Source: Photobacterium piscicola (GTDB lineage: Bacteria > Pseudomonadota > Gammaproteobacteria > Enterobacterales > Vibrionaceae). Taken from it: a DNA stretch of 64,000 nt. Both the position numbers and the translations under genes were made by a program. Below, piece after piece: positions 48,754 to 60,000 of the stretch (position 1 is its first letter; each line of letters begins with the position of its first letter). The stretch covers positions 434,001-498,000 of the forward strand of contig NZ_FUZI01000003.1 in the NCBI RefSeq assembly GCF_900166965.1. Reading direction: 5' to 3'. The notes beneath the pieces were generated by a model. It made no database searches. It was given only the letters and a program-made list of their open reading frames with translations, and was not told the origin of the DNA.

Positions 48754-49851
48754 ATGAATAAACATCAATTTCTACCCAATTTACCCCCACCAACAAATAC
48801 AGTGGGTATTATTGGATGGTTACGGCAACATCTATTCTCTTCTGCCTTCAATACAATAATCACTTTACTTTTAGGCTATTTTGCCATTATTGGTTTATGG
48901 GGGATCATTGATTGGGCATTAATTAATGCCAATTGGCAAGGCGACTCACGTGATGCTTGTACCCTTACCGGCGCATGTTGGACTTTTATTAAAGTACGAT
49001 TTGATCAATTCATGTTTGGTTTCTATCCCAGTACTGAATTATGGCGACCTAAATTATTTTATGTCACATTGGCTGTTTTCATTACCTTATTAGCCTATGA
49101 AAAGACCCCCTATCGCGGTTGGATTTGGCTTTTCTTCGTTAATATATATCCCTTTATTGTCGGTTTTCTTTTATATGGTGGAGTTGCGGGGCTACCCATC
49201 ATTGAAACGCACTTATGGGGCGGATTACTCATTACCTTGATCATTGCCATTGTTGGCATTGTGGTATCGTTACCCATCGGCATTGTATTAGCGCTCGGGC
49301 GACGCTCAGAAATGCCGATCATTCGTAGTATTTGTACTGTCTATATTGAGATTTGGCGAGGTGTGCCGTTAATTACCGTCTTATTTATGGCATCAGTAAT
49401 GTTGCCGCTGTTTTTAAGTTCAGAATTAGAAACAAATAAATTAATCAGAGCCTTAATAGGTGTCGTCATGTTCAGTGCGGCTTATATGGCAGAAGTGATC
49501 CGTGGCGGTTTACAAGCAATACCCAAAGGCCAATATGAAGCCGCTGATGCTTTAGGGTTAAGTTACTGGCGAAAAACCTCTCTTATTGTGTTACCCCAAG
49601 CTTTAAAAATCACTATCCCATCAATTGTAAATACCTTTATTGGCTTATTTAAAGACACCAGTTTGGTACTTATTATTGGTATGTTTGATGTATTAGGGAT
49701 AGGACAAGCCGCCACCAGCGATCCTGAATGGTTAGGTTTTGCTACTGAAAGCTACGTTTTTGTCGCTTTCGTCTTCTGGATTTTTTGTTTTAGTATGTCT
49801 AGATACAGTATCTATCTAGAAAATAAATTACATACTGGGCATCAACATTAG
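48754..49851 (+). CDS. aapM: General L-amino acid ABC transporter permease AapM
   Basis: 365 residues, HisMQ-type permease with a long hydrophobic N-terminal part (about 0-150) before the conserved permease core. The EAA-type loop is [18 protein letters not shown]. It forms the channel with AapQ in the inner membrane. Confidence 0.93.
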   Translation: MNKHQFLPNLPPPTNTVGIIGWLRQHLFSSAFNTIITLLLGYFAIIGLWGIIDWALINANWQGDSRDACTLTGACWTFIKVRFDQFMFGFYPSTELWRPKLFYVTLAVFITLLAYEKTPYRGWIWLFFVNIYPFIVGFLLYGGVAGLPIIETHLWGGLLITLIIAIVGIVVSLPIGIVLALGRRSEMPIIRSICTVYIEIWRGVPLITVLFMASVMLPLFLSSELETNKLIRALIGVVMFSAAYMAEVIRGGLQAIPKGQYEAADALGLSYWRKTSLIVLPQALKITIPSIVNTFIGLFKDTSLVLIIGMFDVLGIGQAATSDPEWLGFATESYVFVAFVFWIFCFSMSRYSIYLENKLHTGHQH

Positions 49852-49864
49852 CAAGGATTGCATA

Positions 49865-50638
49865 ATGACAAAGACCAATAACACTTCAATCACACCAGAT
49901 AATACGCAGTGGGTTATCGAACTTACGGATGTAAATAAATGGTATGGTCAATTTCATGTACTTAAAAATATTAATTTAAAAGTCCGTAAAGGAGAAAAGA
50001 TCGTTATTTGTGGTCCTTCAGGATCAGGGAAATCAACCATGATCCGATGCATTAATTATTTAGAAGAACATCAGCAAGGTAAAATTTCTGTTGCAGGACA
50101 AGACATTACTGGAGATTTGAAAAATATTGAGTTAATTCGTAAAGAAGTCGGCATGTGTTTTCAGCATTTTAATTTATTCCCACATCTAACCGTATTAGAA
50201 AACTGCACCTTAGCCCCTATTTGGGTAAAAAAAATGCCAAAGAAAGAAGCTAATGCATTGGCTATGCAATATTTAGAGCGAGTTAAAATTCCAGATCAAG
50301 CACATAAATATCCCGGTCAACTATCAGGAGGACAACAACAACGCGTTGCTATCGCCCGTTCGTTATGTATGAATCCACAAGTCATGTTATTTGATGAACC
50401 AACGTCTGCACTTGATCCAGAAATGGTACGGGAAGTATTGGATGTTATGGTTGAACTGGCGAATGAAGGCATGACAATGTTATGCGTTACTCATGAAATG
50501 GGGTTTGCGCGCCAAGTCGCTGATCGGGTTATCTTTATGGATCAAGGTGAAATCATTGAAGAAAACAATCCTCATGACTTTTTTGATAATCCAAAATCCG
50601 ATCGAACTCAACTTTTTTTGCAGCAAATATTGCACTAA
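49865..50638 (+). CDS. aapP: General L-amino acid ABC transporter ATP-binding protein AapP
   Basis: 257 residues. Walker A is [11 protein letters not shown], the region [14 protein letters not shown] matches polar amino-acid ATPases, the signature is [15 protein letters not shown] and Walker B is [19 protein letters not shown] precedes ATG 49865. It closes the aapJQMP operon; I see no clear terminator in the 220 bases after it. Confidence 0.94.
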   Translation: MTKTNNTSITPDNTQWVIELTDVNKWYGQFHVLKNINLKVRKGEKIVICGPSGSGKSTMIRCINYLEEHQQGKISVAGQDITGDLKNIELIRKEVGMCFQHFNLFPHLTVLENCTLAPIWVKKMPKKEANALAMQYLERVKIPDQAHKYPGQLSGGQQQRVAIARSLCMNPQVMLFDEPTSALDPEMVREVLDVMVELANEGMTMLCVTHEMGFARQVADRVIFMDQGEIIEENNPHDFFDNPKSDRTQLFLQQILH

Positions 50639-50865
50639 TGGCTGAAACTGCCACCATTAAAGTAAGCCTTATTGAGGTAACACTTAGTTACAACTTAACG
50701 ATACATGAAAATTAATGAACAAAGTATTTTAATGTTCAATCACTTATAATATGCTTGATGGCAGACAAATCAATATAAAGCTTGAGTTTACGCTTGCAAT
50801 TCGTATTGTTTAGCCTCATATATAGCTTTAATAGAATTAACATAACTACCCTAAGGGGAACACTT

Positions 50866-51534
50866 ATGAACGAACGTATGGTCAATCGTGACAATGGTTA
50901 CGAAGGCGTGCTGTCAACCAATAAGGTTTTACGTAACACTTATTTCTTACTATCGCTGACGTTATTGTTCTCTGCTGTTGTAGCTGGCATAGCAATGGTT
51001 ATGAATGTTCCACCTGTACATTGGATCATTCTTCTTGTTGGTTTCTACGGCTTAATTTTCTTAACTGAACGTAACCGTGATAGCAGCCTTGGTCTAGTAT
51101 TTGTATTCGCATTGACAGGTTTTATGGGCTATACCCTTGGCCCAATCTTAAATATGTATGTGGGTGCAGGCATGGGGCATGTTGTTATGACAGCGCTCGG
51201 TGGTACCGCACTAACATTCTTTGCTTGTTCAGCTTACGCATTAACAACGAAACGTGATTTATCATTCCTTAACGGTATGCTAATGGCGGGTTTCATTGCG
51301 ATTATCGTTGCTGTTGTAGCAAACATCTTCTTAAAGATGCCAATGCTATCACTCGCAATTAGCGGTATGTTTGTATTGTTCTCATCAGCGGCAATTCTAT
51401 TGACTACACAGTCAATCGTGCGTGGTGGCGAAACAAACTATATCTCAGCAACGGTTACATTATACGTTTCTATCTACAACCTATTCTTAAGCTTGCTTCA
51501 GATTCTAGGTGTAGTAAATAGCAGCGATAATTAA
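50866..51534 (+). CDS. yccA: YccA, Bax inhibitor-1 family membrane protein
   Basis: 222 residues from ATG 50866 behind AAGGGG; the longer in-frame start at 50782 covers this ribosome site. Seven hydrophobic segments and an acidic terminus (NSSDN) place it in the Bax inhibitor-1/LFG family, close to E. coli YccA (219). YccA is a substrate and modulator of the FtsH protease in the inner membrane. The N-terminal tail MNERMVNRDNGYEGVL resembles the cytoplasmic tail that FtsH uses to start degradation. It is followed by tusE, as in E. coli. Confidence 0.92.
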   Translation: MNERMVNRDNGYEGVLSTNKVLRNTYFLLSLTLLFSAVVAGIAMVMNVPPVHWIILLVGFYGLIFLTERNRDSSLGLVFVFALTGFMGYTLGPILNMYVGAGMGHVVMTALGGTALTFFACSAYALTTKRDLSFLNGMLMAGFIAIIVAVVANIFLKMPMLSLAISGMFVLFSSAAILLTTQSIVRGGETNYISATVTLYVSIYNLFLSLLQILGVVNSSDN

Positions 51535-51548
51535 TCACAGTGATGAAC

Positions 51549-51571
51549 TTACGATAATGTACTTATCGTAA
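51549..51571 (+). other. Perfect 9-bp hairpin after yccA
   Basis: TTACGATAA/TTATCGTAA with loop TGTAC. Lies just before the main yccA terminator; no other role seen. Confidence 0.55.
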
Positions 51572-51584
51572 CGAATAACGAACT

Positions 51585-51617
51585 AAAAAAAGCCTGCATT
51601 TAATGCGGGCTTTTTGT
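51585..51617 (+). terminator. Terminator of yccA
   Basis: Stem AGCCTGCAT/ATGCGGGCT (one G-U pair) flanked by A and T runs, followed by GTTTTT. Confidence 0.9.
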
Positions 51618-51681
51618 TTTTTACTTGCAGGCAGACAAGTGAATCACTATTCTTGCTGCGTTAGAAATAGAGAGGTCTACT

Positions 51682-52011
51682 ATGCTTGAATTTAATGGTG
51701 TACAAATCGATACCGATGCCCAAGGTTATCTAAAAAATGTGGATGATTGGTCGGAAGATCTTGTCGCACAACTTGCCGCAGAAGAAGATATTGAATTATC
51801 AGAAGCCCATTGGGAAGTGATTCGCTTTGTTCGTGAGTTTTACCTTGAATTTAATACCTCACCCGCTGTTCGTATGCTGGTAAAAGCCATGTCTAAACAA
51901 TATGGTGAAGAAAAGGGTAGCTCGCGTTACCTCTATCGCTTATTTCCTAAAGGACCAGCAAAGCAAGCAACAAAATTAGCAGGGTTACCTAAACCTGTTA
52001 AGTGTATCTAA
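51682..52011 (+). CDS. tusE: Sulfur relay protein TusE (DsrC family)
   Basis: 109 residues, same size as E. coli TusE. The catalytic Cys108 is penultimate (KPVKCI) and the upstream [23 protein letters not shown] and [19 protein letters not shown] are diagnostic. It accepts sulfur from TusBCD and passes it to MnmA for 2-thiouridine in tRNA. GAGAGG lies before ATG 51682. Gene order yccA-tusE-yccX-rlmI matches enterobacteria. Confidence 0.95.
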   Translation: MLEFNGVQIDTDAQGYLKNVDDWSEDLVAQLAAEEDIELSEAHWEVIRFVREFYLEFNTSPAVRMLVKAMSKQYGEEKGSSRYLYRLFPKGPAKQATKLAGLPKPVKCI

Positions 52012-52023
52012 ATAACAATACAG

Positions 52024-52067
52024 CAAACCAAACATAACTGGCGATATTTTCCTATATGTTTGGTTTG
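52024..52067. terminator. Shared hairpin between convergent tusE and yccX
   Basis: Perfect 13-bp stem CAAACCAAACATA/TATGTTTGGTTTG. Suits both convergent genes; tail on the plus side is T/G-rich. Confidence 0.8.
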
Positions 52068-52091
52068 GTTTGGTTATTATAATAACCGTCT

Positions 52092-52364
52092 CTAATTCAT
52101 CTTAAATCCATCTAAGTGCTGCCACACTAAAGTCTCTGTTGTAAGCCACTCAACCGTTGCTGTTTTAGGACCATGCTGTAGCCATTCAATAAGCTTATCA
52201 ATATTCTCTTGTTCACCACAGGCAAAGACCTCAACACTGCCATCGGCTAAGTTCCTCGCATACCCAGTTAAATCAAGCATCAAACCTTGATGGGCGGTAT
52301 GAAATCGAAAACCAACCCCTTGTACATGCCCTATTACCTGCGTTTTTATACAACATCGAGCCAT
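52092..52364 (-). CDS. yccX: Acylphosphatase YccX
   Basis: 90 residues. The acylphosphatase active site is intact: Arg20 in HVQGVGFRF for phosphate binding and Asn38 in GYARNLADGSVEV for the water molecule. It hydrolyses acyl phosphates in the cytoplasm. It faces tusE and is divergent from rlmI, the same neighbourhood as in E. coli. Confidence 0.95.
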   Translation of the reverse strand: MARCCIKTQVIGHVQGVGFRFHTAHQGLMLDLTGYARNLADGSVEVFACGEQENIDKLIEWLQHGPKTATVEWLTTETLVWQHLDGFKMN

Positions 52365-52575
52365 AATATTTACTCTTCTTTTTATGCTGACCTTGGTTCT
52401 ATTTTAGCGGCATTATTACAAGATTTTGATAGTTGCTAGGCAAAAAACAATGATGTTACAAGGTTTATTTAGTATGCAATCGCAGGTTTATATACCAACT
52501 TAGGCTTTTTCATTTGATTTTACTTAGCCAGCACAACATAATATGCCCCCACTCGAATTCCATACTGGGCATGTC

Positions 52576-53766
52576 ATGACTGCTTCTATTTATTTGGTAA
52601 AAGGCCGTGAAAAATCACTACGCCGTCGCCACCCTTGGGTTTTTTCTCGCGGTATTGATCGCATTGAAGGAAAACCAGAATTAGGCGAAACCGTTGATGT
52701 TTACGATAATAAAGGCGAATGGCTAGCACGTGGTGCGTATTCTCCGCAGTCACAAATTCGCGTTCGCGTATGGACATTCAACAAAAATGAAGCCATTGAC
52801 GTTAACTTCTTTGTTAACCGCCTAAATGCAGCACAAAGTCTACGTGATGTCTTAGCCGCTCGCGATGGCCTTACAGGCTACCGTTTAATTGCCGCTGAAT
52901 CTGATGGCCTTCCTGGTATCACTATCGACCGCTACCAAGATTACTTAGTGTGCCAACTATTGAGTGCAGGTGCAGAAGCACAACGTGAAGTACTTCTTGA
53001 AGCATTAAAACAATGTTACCCAAGTTGTAATATTTACGAACGTTCAGATGTTTCTGTTCGTAAAAAAGAAGGCTTAAAGCAACGCACTGGCGTTCTGCAT
53101 GGTGAAGAGCCACCTAAATTTGTTACTATCGAAGAAAATGGCGTTAAAATTAACGTTGATATCGTTGGTGGCCACAAAACAGGCTTCTACCTTGATCAAC
53201 GTGATAGTCGCGAAGCATCTGTTAAATACGTTAACGGTAAGCGCGTATTAAACTGTTTCTGCTATACTGGCGGTTTTGGCTTGTACGCACTAAAAGGCGG
53301 CGCAAGTGAAGTAGTTAACGTTGATGTTTCTCAACCAGCACTTGATACTGCGCTACTTAATGCAGAAGTTAACGGTTACCCCGTTGAAAATGCACAGTTT
53401 GTAAATGCTGATGTATTTAAATTACTACGTGAGTACCGTGAACGTGGCGAGCTGTTTGATGTTGTTATTATGGACCCACCTAAATTTGCCGAGTCTAAAT
53501 CTCAGCTAGTTGGTGCTTGTCGTGGTTACAAAGACATCAATATGTTAGCAATGCAAATCCTAAAACCTGGCGGTATGCTATTAACTTACTCTTGCTCTGG
53601 TTTAATGGATAATGGTTTATTCCAAAAAATCATTGCAGATGCAGCACTTGATGCGCATCGTGACGTACAGTTTATTGAACGTTTCAGCCAAGCGGCCGAT
53701 CATCCTCTAGACAGTGCCTACCCTGAAGGTTTCTACCTTAAAGGTTTTGCGTGTTACGTGAAATAA
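52576..53766 (+). CDS. rlmI: 23S rRNA m5C1962 methyltransferase RlmI
   Basis: 396 residues from ATG 52576, the same length as E. coli RlmI; an in-frame ATG at 52543 would add 11 unconserved residues. An N-terminal PUA domain ([18 protein letters not shown]) is followed by a Rossmann-type SAM domain with [12 protein letters not shown], the motif [20 protein letters not shown] and the catalytic cysteine motif TYSCSGLM. It methylates C1962 of 23S rRNA. Confidence 0.94.
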   Translation: MTASIYLVKGREKSLRRRHPWVFSRGIDRIEGKPELGETVDVYDNKGEWLARGAYSPQSQIRVRVWTFNKNEAIDVNFFVNRLNAAQSLRDVLAARDGLTGYRLIAAESDGLPGITIDRYQDYLVCQLLSAGAEAQREVLLEALKQCYPSCNIYERSDVSVRKKEGLKQRTGVLHGEEPPKFVTIEENGVKINVDIVGGHKTGFYLDQRDSREASVKYVNGKRVLNCFCYTGGFGLYALKGGASEVVNVDVSQPALDTALLNAEVNGYPVENAQFVNADVFKLLREYRERGELFDVVIMDPPKFAESKSQLVGACRGYKDINMLAMQILKPGGMLLTYSCSGLMDNGLFQKIIADAALDAHRDVQFIERFSQAADHPLDSAYPEGFYLKGFACYVK

Positions 53767-53792
53767 TGCACAATTTAGCATAGAGATACCAT

Positions 53793-53817
53793 AAACCCAG
53801 TCGACACTGGGTTTTTT
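53793..53817 (+). terminator. Terminator of rlmI
   Basis: Perfect 9-bp stem AAACCCAGT/ACTGGGTTT with loop CGAC and a T run. Confidence 0.93.
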
Positions 53818-53945
53818 TATACCAACAAAATCATTATTAAATATTTATTTCGGCAGTTATTTGTCAACATCGTAAAGATCAGAATACAATAACCGCACTT
53901 TACCTAATTCATATTATTCATTATTCGTACTCAAAAGGAATCGAC

Positions 53946-54575
53946 ATGAAACTGCGTACAGCCCTCCTCTCTTTAGCTGCGTGTAGCATCAGCTTTTCAT
54001 CATTTGCAGATGTTACACTTAACCTACCTCAATCGGCTCAGCTGGTTCTCGTTAATGGTGTTAATGCGGAAGGTAATGCACCTCAAACATTAAATAATGG
54101 TAGTAATCAAATCGCTTTTCGCTATGATAAAAATTACCGTGAAAACGGCGATACCCACTTATTTCGTTCAGAAGTCGTGGTAATGACATTCTCTGGTAAT
54201 GACGCAACATATACATTGCAACTACCCAATATTTCAAGTGCTTACCAAGCACAGAAATTCAATAATCAACCAACAATGTCTTTGCTTTCTGCTGATGGAA
54301 GCGACATTCCATTTAAACACGATGTGTTAATTAAAAATGGCTTTCAAATTAGCCGCGACTTCCCACAAGAAATTGCAAAATATAATTTAAGTAAAGGTCC
54401 GGCAGCATTAGCATCGGTTGTTACCGCAACTGAAATACAGCGTATGCAACCTGTCGCCCCAGCAACAAAAGACGCTAAGATCGATCAAGAATATGTCACT
54501 AAGATGTTGAATTACTGGTATAATAAAGCAGACACCACAACTAAACAAAGTTTCAAAACAAGCATTAATAAGTAA
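53946..54575 (+). CDS. Periplasmic DUF2057 protein, YccT/CsgI-like
   Basis: 209 residues. A cleavable signal ends near SFA-DV. The rest matches the DUF2057 family (E. coli YccT): DVTLNLPQSAQLVLVNG at the start of the mature protein, QIAFRYDKNYRENGD and QKFNNQPTMSL. YccT was renamed CsgI in E. coli because it inhibits curli subunit assembly; whether this homologue does so is unknown, and no curli genes are nearby. AAGGAA precedes ATG 53946. Confidence 0.85.
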   Translation: MKLRTALLSLAACSISFSSFADVTLNLPQSAQLVLVNGVNAEGNAPQTLNNGSNQIAFRYDKNYRENGDTHLFRSEVVVMTFSGNDATYTLQLPNISSAYQAQKFNNQPTMSLLSADGSDIPFKHDVLIKNGFQISRDFPQEIAKYNLSKGPAALASVVTATEIQRMQPVAPATKDAKIDQEYVTKMLNYWYNKADTTTKQSFKTSINK

Positions 54576-54592
54576 TATTTTGCTACTTAATA

Positions 54593-54635
54593 ATTAATCT
54601 TTTCTTACTCAGTAAAGATTAATTATTTATCTTTT
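54593..54635 (+). terminator. Terminator of the DUF2057 gene
   Basis: Perfect 10-bp stem ATTAATCTTT/AAAGATTAAT (54593-54602 and 54614-54623) followed by T-rich sequence. Confidence 0.75.
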
Positions 54636-54989
54636 CCTTCCCTTCTTTTTCATCTCTATGGTCAAAAATAAGGGAAGTGAATATAAAGGTTTCTTATTAA
54701 GATACATCCCTCATTTTATTTTCCACCTCTACTCCCTTTCATTTAATGCTCAGTACATCAACATAGCCTTATTAGCATTAATGTACTGCTCAATAAAGTG
54801 CGCTTAATTCAACAAATAAATAAACTTTTACATAATGATAACATTTTTTCGCGACTTCGTATGAAGATACCGACATTTATTGATGCAAATAACCAGACTG
54901 CACTTATAGTTTTTTTATGACACGTAAAAAGTAAATAAACACAGATTTATTACTGGTGTTATTTCAATAATTAAACAAAAGGATTACAT
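54636..54989. promoter_or_regulatory. Upstream region of the chitinase gene
   Basis: About 350 AT-rich bases with no gene; it must hold the chitinase promoter. The ribosome site AAAAGGA lies just before ATG 54990. No operator motif could be named. Confidence 0.45.
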
Positions 54990-57900
54990 ATGAACCGTGG
55001 GAAACATGGAATAGCAAGAAAAGGACTTTTTACACTAAGTACCCTTAGCTTGTCCTGCTTATTCGCATTTAATGCCCAAGCAGCCATTGATTGTACGAAT
55101 ATAGCGGAATGGGAAAACAGTAAAGTTTATAACGGAGGGGATAAAGTACAGCAAAATAAAACCGCTTATAAGGCTAATTATTGGACACAAAATAACAGCC
55201 CTGCAACTCACAGCGGCCAATACAGTAATTGGTTAACGCTTGATACCTGCCTTGGTACTCCACCTCCAATCGATAATATTGCCCCAACCGCTGACATTAC
55301 CTCACCAACTGCAGCCACAGAAATTACAACAGGTGATGAGATTACTATCAGTGTTAATGCCGATGATAATGACGGCACAATAACCAAAGTTGAATTCAGT
55401 GTTGATGGTAAAATCATTGGTACTGACACCCAAGCGCCTTATAGTTTAACTTGGCCAGCTACCGCAGGCGAGCATGTATTAACCGCCATTGCTTATGATA
55501 ATGACGATGCTATTAGTAATAAGGCTCTGGTTATTATCACCGTTAACGATAGTGCTCCTGAAAACCAAGCTCCGACAATCAGTATCACAACATCAGCCAC
55601 CATCGTTGAGCTTGGTGATGTTATTACAATCACTGCCGATGCCATGGACAGCGATGGTCAAGTTGATAAAGTAGATTTCTTTGCTAATGGTACATTAGTT
55701 GGCACCACAGCTACCGCCCCTTACAGTTTGGTATATACCACAACCCAAACTGGTACCACTCACCTTTATGCTCGTGCAACTGATGATTTAGGTAAAACAA
55801 CAGATTCTACTGCCACAACTATTACGGTTAACGGTGATGATACGGCGAAAAACTGTCGTCCTGACGGGCTCTACCAAACTGAAGGCATTACTGTCCCGTA
55901 CTGCACAATTTATGATCAAGATGGCCGTGAAAAAATGGGCATCGATCACCCACGTCGTGTTATTGGCTACTTTACAAGTTGGCGTGCAGGTGATGATCCG
56001 CAAAGTAGCTATCTCGTCAATGATATTCCATGGGAACAATTAACGCATATTAACTACGCTTTTGTCAGTATTGGTGCTGATGGAAAAGTCAATATTGGTG
56101 ATGTTAACGACCCAAATAACCCAGCAGTAGGTCAGCAATGGCCAGATGTAGAGGTTGATCCAGCCTTAGGTTTCAAAGGCCATTTTGGTGCACTTGCAAC
56201 AGCTAAAGAAAAATATGATGTTAAAACATTAATTTCCATTGGTGGTTGGGCTGAAACGGGTGGTCACTTCGATACTGAAGGTAATCGTGTCGCTGATGGT
56301 GGTTTCTATACTATGACCACCAATGCAGATGGCAGTATCAATCATTCAGCAATTGAAAAATTTGCAAATTCAGCTGTCGAAATGATGAAGAAATACAAGT
56401 TTGATGGACTTGATATTGACTATGAATACCCAACCTCAATGGCCGGTGCCGGTAATCCAGACGATAAAGTCTTTTCTGAATCACGTCGCCCATACCTCAT
56501 GCGTTCTTATCATGAATTGATGCGTGTATTGCGCGCTAAAGTCGATGCGGCAAGTGCTGCTGATGGCGTGCATTATATGTTAACCATCGCAGCACCATCA
56601 TCTGCATATCTATTACGTGGTATGGAAACGATGGCAATTACTCAATACCTCGATTATGTCAATATAATGTCTTATGACCTACATGGTGCATGGAATGATC
56701 ATGTTGGGCATAACGCAGCACTGTATGACACAGGTAAAGATTCAGAACTTGCAGCATGGAATGTATATGGTACAGAAGCTTATGGCGGCATAGGGTATCT
56801 TAACACCGATTGGGCTTACCATTACTTCCGTGGTTCAATGCCAGCAGGACGTATTAATATTGGTGTGCCTTATTATACGCGTGGTTGGCAAGGGGTAACC
56901 GGAGGTGAAAATGGTTTATGGGGTAAAGCGGCCCTGCCTGACCAATCTGAATGTGCTGCGGGTACTGGCGAAGGAGAGAAAAACAACTGTGGTAACGGTG
57001 CTGTCGGTATCGATAACATGTGGCATGATAAAAACGCATTAGGTCAAGAGATGGGCGCGGGCTCAAACCCAATGTGGCATGCGATGAACTTAGCCAATGG
57101 TATCTATGGCTCATATACTGCGGCATATGGTCTTGATCCGATTAATGACCCACAAGATAAATTTGTGGGAAGCTATCAGCGTCACTTTGATGACATCGCA
57201 GTTTCACCTTGGTTATGGAATGCGGATAAAAAAGTCTTCTTATCTACTGAAGATAAAGAATCTATCAATATTAAAGCCGACTACATTATAGATAAAGAAA
57301 TTGGCGGCATCATGTTCTGGGAATTAGCAGGAGATTATAACTGCTATCAATTTGATGCTAATGGTAATCGCGCCGGTATCGATGTATCAGAACAGTCCTG
57401 TCAAACAGGTAACGGTGAATACCACATGGGTAACACCATGACCAAAGCCATTTATGATAAATTTAAATCAGCAACACCTTACGGTAATACTATTGCTGTC
57501 GCGGCAATTCCAACAGAAGCCGTTGATATCAGCGTAGCAATTTCTGGTTTTAAGGTTGGTGATCAAAATTACCCCATTAATCCGAAAATCACATTCACTA
57601 ACAATACTGGCATTGATATTCCCGGAGGCACTGAATTCCAGTTTGATATACCAGTATCTGCACCTGACAATGCAAAAGATCAATCCGGTGGCGGCTTAAA
57701 AGTCATTTCATCAGGCCATAGCCGTAGTGATAATATCGGTGGTTTAGATGGTGTTATGCACCGCGTCGCCTTCTCACTACCTGCATGGAAAGCACTTCCT
57801 TCTGGTGGTGAGTATGAACTAGACATGATGTACTATCTACCAATTACAGGTCCAGCTAACTATGCTGTCATTATTAATAGCAAAGAATATGCCTTTAAAT

Positions 57901-58145
57901 TTGAGCAACCTAACCTACCTCTTGGTGATTTAAATACGGGTGGTGGCGGTGGAGAAGGTGGTGATTGTTCGACTAATGGTATCAATACCTACCCTAATTG
58001 GCCGCAAACTGACTGGCAAGGCAATCCTAGCCACGCAGGTTCAGGCGATCAAATCATTTACAACAACGTGATCTATAAAGCGAACTGGTATACCTCATCA
58101 ATACCTGGAAGTGATGGTAGTTGGAGTAAAGTTTGTAATATTTAA
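54990..58145 (+). CDS. Secreted multidomain GH18 chitinase
   Basis: 1051 residues. Order: signal peptide (to about 32, ending NAQAA), an N-terminal CBM5/12 chitin-binding module (about 33-90; [20 protein letters not shown]), two immunoglobulin-like modules (about 95-187 and 190-285), the GH18 barrel (about 322-830), a ChiA-type C-terminal domain (about 835-975), and a second CBM5/12 (about 990-1051). The GH18 motif DGLDIDYE gives Asp472, Asp475, Asp477 and catalytic Glu479; substrate-assisted hydrolysis of chitin follows. It belongs with Vibrio ChiA-type chitinases. It is monocistronic with a terminator. Glycine-rich GGGGGEGG acts as a linker to the last module. Confidence 0.93.
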   Translation: MNRGKHGIARKGLFTLSTLSLSCLFAFNAQAAIDCTNIAEWENSKVYNGGDKVQQNKTAYKANYWTQNNSPATHSGQYSNWLTLDTCLGTPPPIDNIAPTADITSPTAATEITTGDEITISVNADDNDGTITKVEFSVDGKIIGTDTQAPYSLTWPATAGEHVLTAIAYDNDDAISNKALVIITVNDSAPENQAPTISITTSATIVELGDVITITADAMDSDGQVDKVDFFANGTLVGTTATAPYSLVYTTTQTGTTHLYARATDDLGKTTDSTATTITVNGDDTAKNCRPDGLYQTEGITVPYCTIYDQDGREKMGIDHPRRVIGYFTSWRAGDDPQSSYLVNDIPWEQLTHINYAFVSIGADGKVNIGDVNDPNNPAVGQQWPDVEVDPALGFKGHFGALATAKEKYDVKTLISIGGWAETGGHFDTEGNRVADGGFYTMTTNADGSINHSAIEKFANSAVEMMKKYKFDGLDIDYEYPTSMAGAGNPDDKVFSESRRPYLMRSYHELMRVLRAKVDAASAADGVHYMLTIAAPSSAYLLRGMETMAITQYLDYVNIMSYDLHGAWNDHVGHNAALYDTGKDSELAAWNVYGTEAYGGIGYLNTDWAYHYFRGSMPAGRINIGVPYYTRGWQGVTGGENGLWGKAALPDQSECAAGTGEGEKNNCGNGAVGIDNMWHDKNALGQEMGAGSNPMWHAMNLANGIYGSYTAAYGLDPINDPQDKFVGSYQRHFDDIAVSPWLWNADKKVFLSTEDKESINIKADYIIDKEIGGIMFWELAGDYNCYQFDANGNRAGIDVSEQSCQTGNGEYHMGNTMTKAIYDKFKSATPYGNTIAVAAIPTEAVDISVAISGFKVGDQNYPINPKITFTNNTGIDIPGGTEFQFDIPVSAPDNAKDQSGGGLKVISSGHSRSDNIGGLDGVMHRVAFSLPAWKALPSGGEYELDMMYYLPITGPANYAVIINSKEYAFKFEQPNLPLGDLNTGGGGGEGGDCSTNGINTYPNWPQTDWQGNPSHAGSGDQIIYNNVIYKANWYTSSIPGSDGSWSKVCNI

Positions 58146-58152
58146 TCTATAA

Positions 58153-58193
58153 AACAGCACCGATGTTATTAATAATATCGGTGCTGTTCTTTA
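58153..58193 (+). terminator. Terminator of the chitinase gene
   Basis: Perfect 12-bp stem AACAGCACCGAT/ATCGGTGCTGTT with 12-base loop and a T-rich tail. Confidence 0.9.
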
Positions 58194-58646
58194 TATTTGG
58201 CAATATGAATAGCTATTATTTATTTTTCTTCATCTTATGTTCATGTTTATTTGTTTCTATTTTATTTATTTACCAAACAATGTTGATTAATACGTCGCTA
58301 ACATTATTATTTACAATATATTTTAAATATTTATACTTAAAAAAACAAAACAAAAATAATCAATAAAATCAATTATTTAAAAAAACACCATTTCCTATAG
58401 ACAAGCTTTTTTTAGCTTTAGATTAATCTAACTTCCTTTACTTAATTAAATGATGTTCATATTAATAAGCTATTGTTATCCATAATTAAATTAATCCTTC
58501 ATTTAGCAACTATCATATTTTAAAACGCTAAAATTCCCATTACGACTCCATTTAAATCTTCTTTTTTAATTCTTATTTATGATAAAGTACACCCTCGCTT
58601 AATTGCTAACCAACTTTGCAACTTGTTTAAGAATAGAACGTATTAA
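58194..58646. other. AT-rich intergenic region before the transpeptidase gene
   Basis: About 450 bases of very low GC. No gene is supported; a short hydrophobic frame starting inside the chitinase terminator is discounted. The promoter of the next gene is probably in the last 100 bases. Confidence 0.5.
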
Positions 58647-59285
58647 ATGAAAAAATTTATTTACCTATTTCTATTAATGGTATGTCTTTTACCATTAAAT
58701 GCGTCTGCGCATGTTCGTCATACTGAACGTAAGAATGCAGATATTGTCGCTGATTATGTCTACCAAAAAGCTGATTTAAAAGGCAAGATTGATTACAGCG
58801 TGTTCAAAAAAGCGTTTATTGCTTACAATAAAACCCGTGGAAAAAAGAAATCTCTATTAACCATTATTGATTACAGCATGCCTTCTACAGAAAAAAGGTT
58901 TTATGTGATTGATTTAAAATCGAATAAATTGCTTTACCGTACTTATGTATCACATGGTGAAAACAGTGGTCGCTTAATAGCTGATGATTTCTCTAACCGT
59001 GTTAATTCACATAAAACATCGCTAGGAACCTTTCTAACAGAAGGTACCTACCATGGCGGAAATGGTTACTCCTTAAAACTGAATGGCTTAACCCGTGGTG
59101 AAAATGATAACGCATTAAAACGCTTTATTGTTATTCACGGTGCTAAGTATGTGTCTGAGTCATTCATAAAACGTAATGGTTATCTTGGTCGTAGTTGGGG
59201 CTGCCCTGCTATACCAACATATTTAACCAAGAAAATTATTGATACCATTAAAGGTGGTAGTGTAATTTTTGCATACGCGAAATAA
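58647..59285 (+). CDS. Murein L,D-transpeptidase-like periplasmic protein (YkuD_2 family)
   Basis: 212 residues. A signal peptide ends near NASA-HV. The catalytic region resembles the YkuD_2 branch of L,D-transpeptidases: FIVIHGAKYVSESF and then Cys186 in GRSWGCPAIP, with the His in IHGA. Such enzymes form 3-3 crosslinks or attach proteins to peptidoglycan in the periplasm. The exact activity is unproven; the sequence RFYVIDLKSNKLLYRTYVSHG is the usual start of the fold. It has its own terminator. Confidence 0.87.
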   Translation: MKKFIYLFLLMVCLLPLNASAHVRHTERKNADIVADYVYQKADLKGKIDYSVFKKAFIAYNKTRGKKKSLLTIIDYSMPSTEKRFYVIDLKSNKLLYRTYVSHGENSGRLIADDFSNRVNSHKTSLGTFLTEGTYHGGNGYSLKLNGLTRGENDNALKRFIVIHGAKYVSESFIKRNGYLGRSWGCPAIPTYLTKKIIDTIKGGSVIFAYAK

Positions 59286-59305
59286 TTTAATGCCTCTATT
59301 TAAAT

Positions 59306-59341
59306 AAAAAGCTTTTAGTTGCAAGACTAAAAGCTTTTTTT
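59306..59341 (+). terminator. Terminator of the L,D-transpeptidase-like gene
   Basis: Perfect 14-bp stem AAAAAGCTTTTAGT/ACTAAAAGCTTTTT with loop TGCAAG and a T run. Confidence 0.95.
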
Positions 59342-59430
59342 ATATCTAAGATTTCACCACATTTAATTTTGGCATTTAATCGTATCCTTATTCACACGAC
59401 CCTATAAAATGTTTCGCCAAAGGAACCAAT

Positions 59431-60000
59431 ATGAACAAAGCATTAGTTATCATTGACTTCATTAATGACATCGTTGATAAGAATGGTAAAATTCCCAGCT
59501 GTGCTGCACAAGTTAGTGCCAATCATGTCATTCATAATGCAAATGTTGCCATTCAATGGGCAAGAAAAAATAATCTCCCTTGTATCTTTGTCAAAGTCGG
59601 ATTTCAATCTAGCTACCTTGAATTACCCCATCAATCTCCGATGTTTGGTAAAGCCCAACAATACCGTGCATTAGAATTGGGGCAATGGGGAACAGAGTTT
59701 CACCCAGATCTTCTGGTAACTGAGCATGATATGGTGATCACAAAATCAAGAGTCAACCCTTTCTATAACACGGCTCTTGATAGCGTCTTGCGTGCTAATG
59801 CGATCACTGATATTTACTTTTGTGGTGTTAGTACTTGTTGGGCAATTCAATCTGCCGTCAGAGATGCCCATGATCGTGATTATTGTGCCCATATTATTAG
59901 CGATGCATGTACGTCAGCGACAGAACAAGAACATCAACGCTCTTTGGCTATGTTGTCAAGAATCGCAACCTTACATCAAGCAAAAACACTTGATATGTAA
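59431..60000 (+). CDS. Isochorismatase-family cysteine hydrolase
   Basis: 189 residues. The catalytic triad of the family is visible: Asp9 in VIIDFIND, Lys105 in ITKSRVNPF and Cys136 in GVSTCWAIQSAVRDA, with the cis-peptide Val-Ser before it. Members hydrolyse amide or ester bonds (nicotinamidase, ureidoacrylate or biuret-type substrates), so the substrate is open. Its last 25 bases overlap the 3' end of the convergent alanine dehydrogenase gene. Confidence 0.9.
   Translation: MNKALVIIDFINDIVDKNGKIPSCAAQVSANHVIHNANVAIQWARKNNLPCIFVKVGFQSSYLELPHQSPMFGKAQQYRALELGQWGTEFHPDLLVTEHDMVITKSRVNPFYNTALDSVLRANAITDIYFCGVSTCWAIQSAVRDAHDRDYCAHIISDACTSATEQEHQRSLAMLSRIATLHQAKTLDM

Noticed and set aside
58163..58366. 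Short hydrophobic plus-strand frame after the chitinase gene
   Set aside because: It starts inside the chitinase terminator stem, has no ribosome site, and its hydrophobicity comes from AT-rich sequence.
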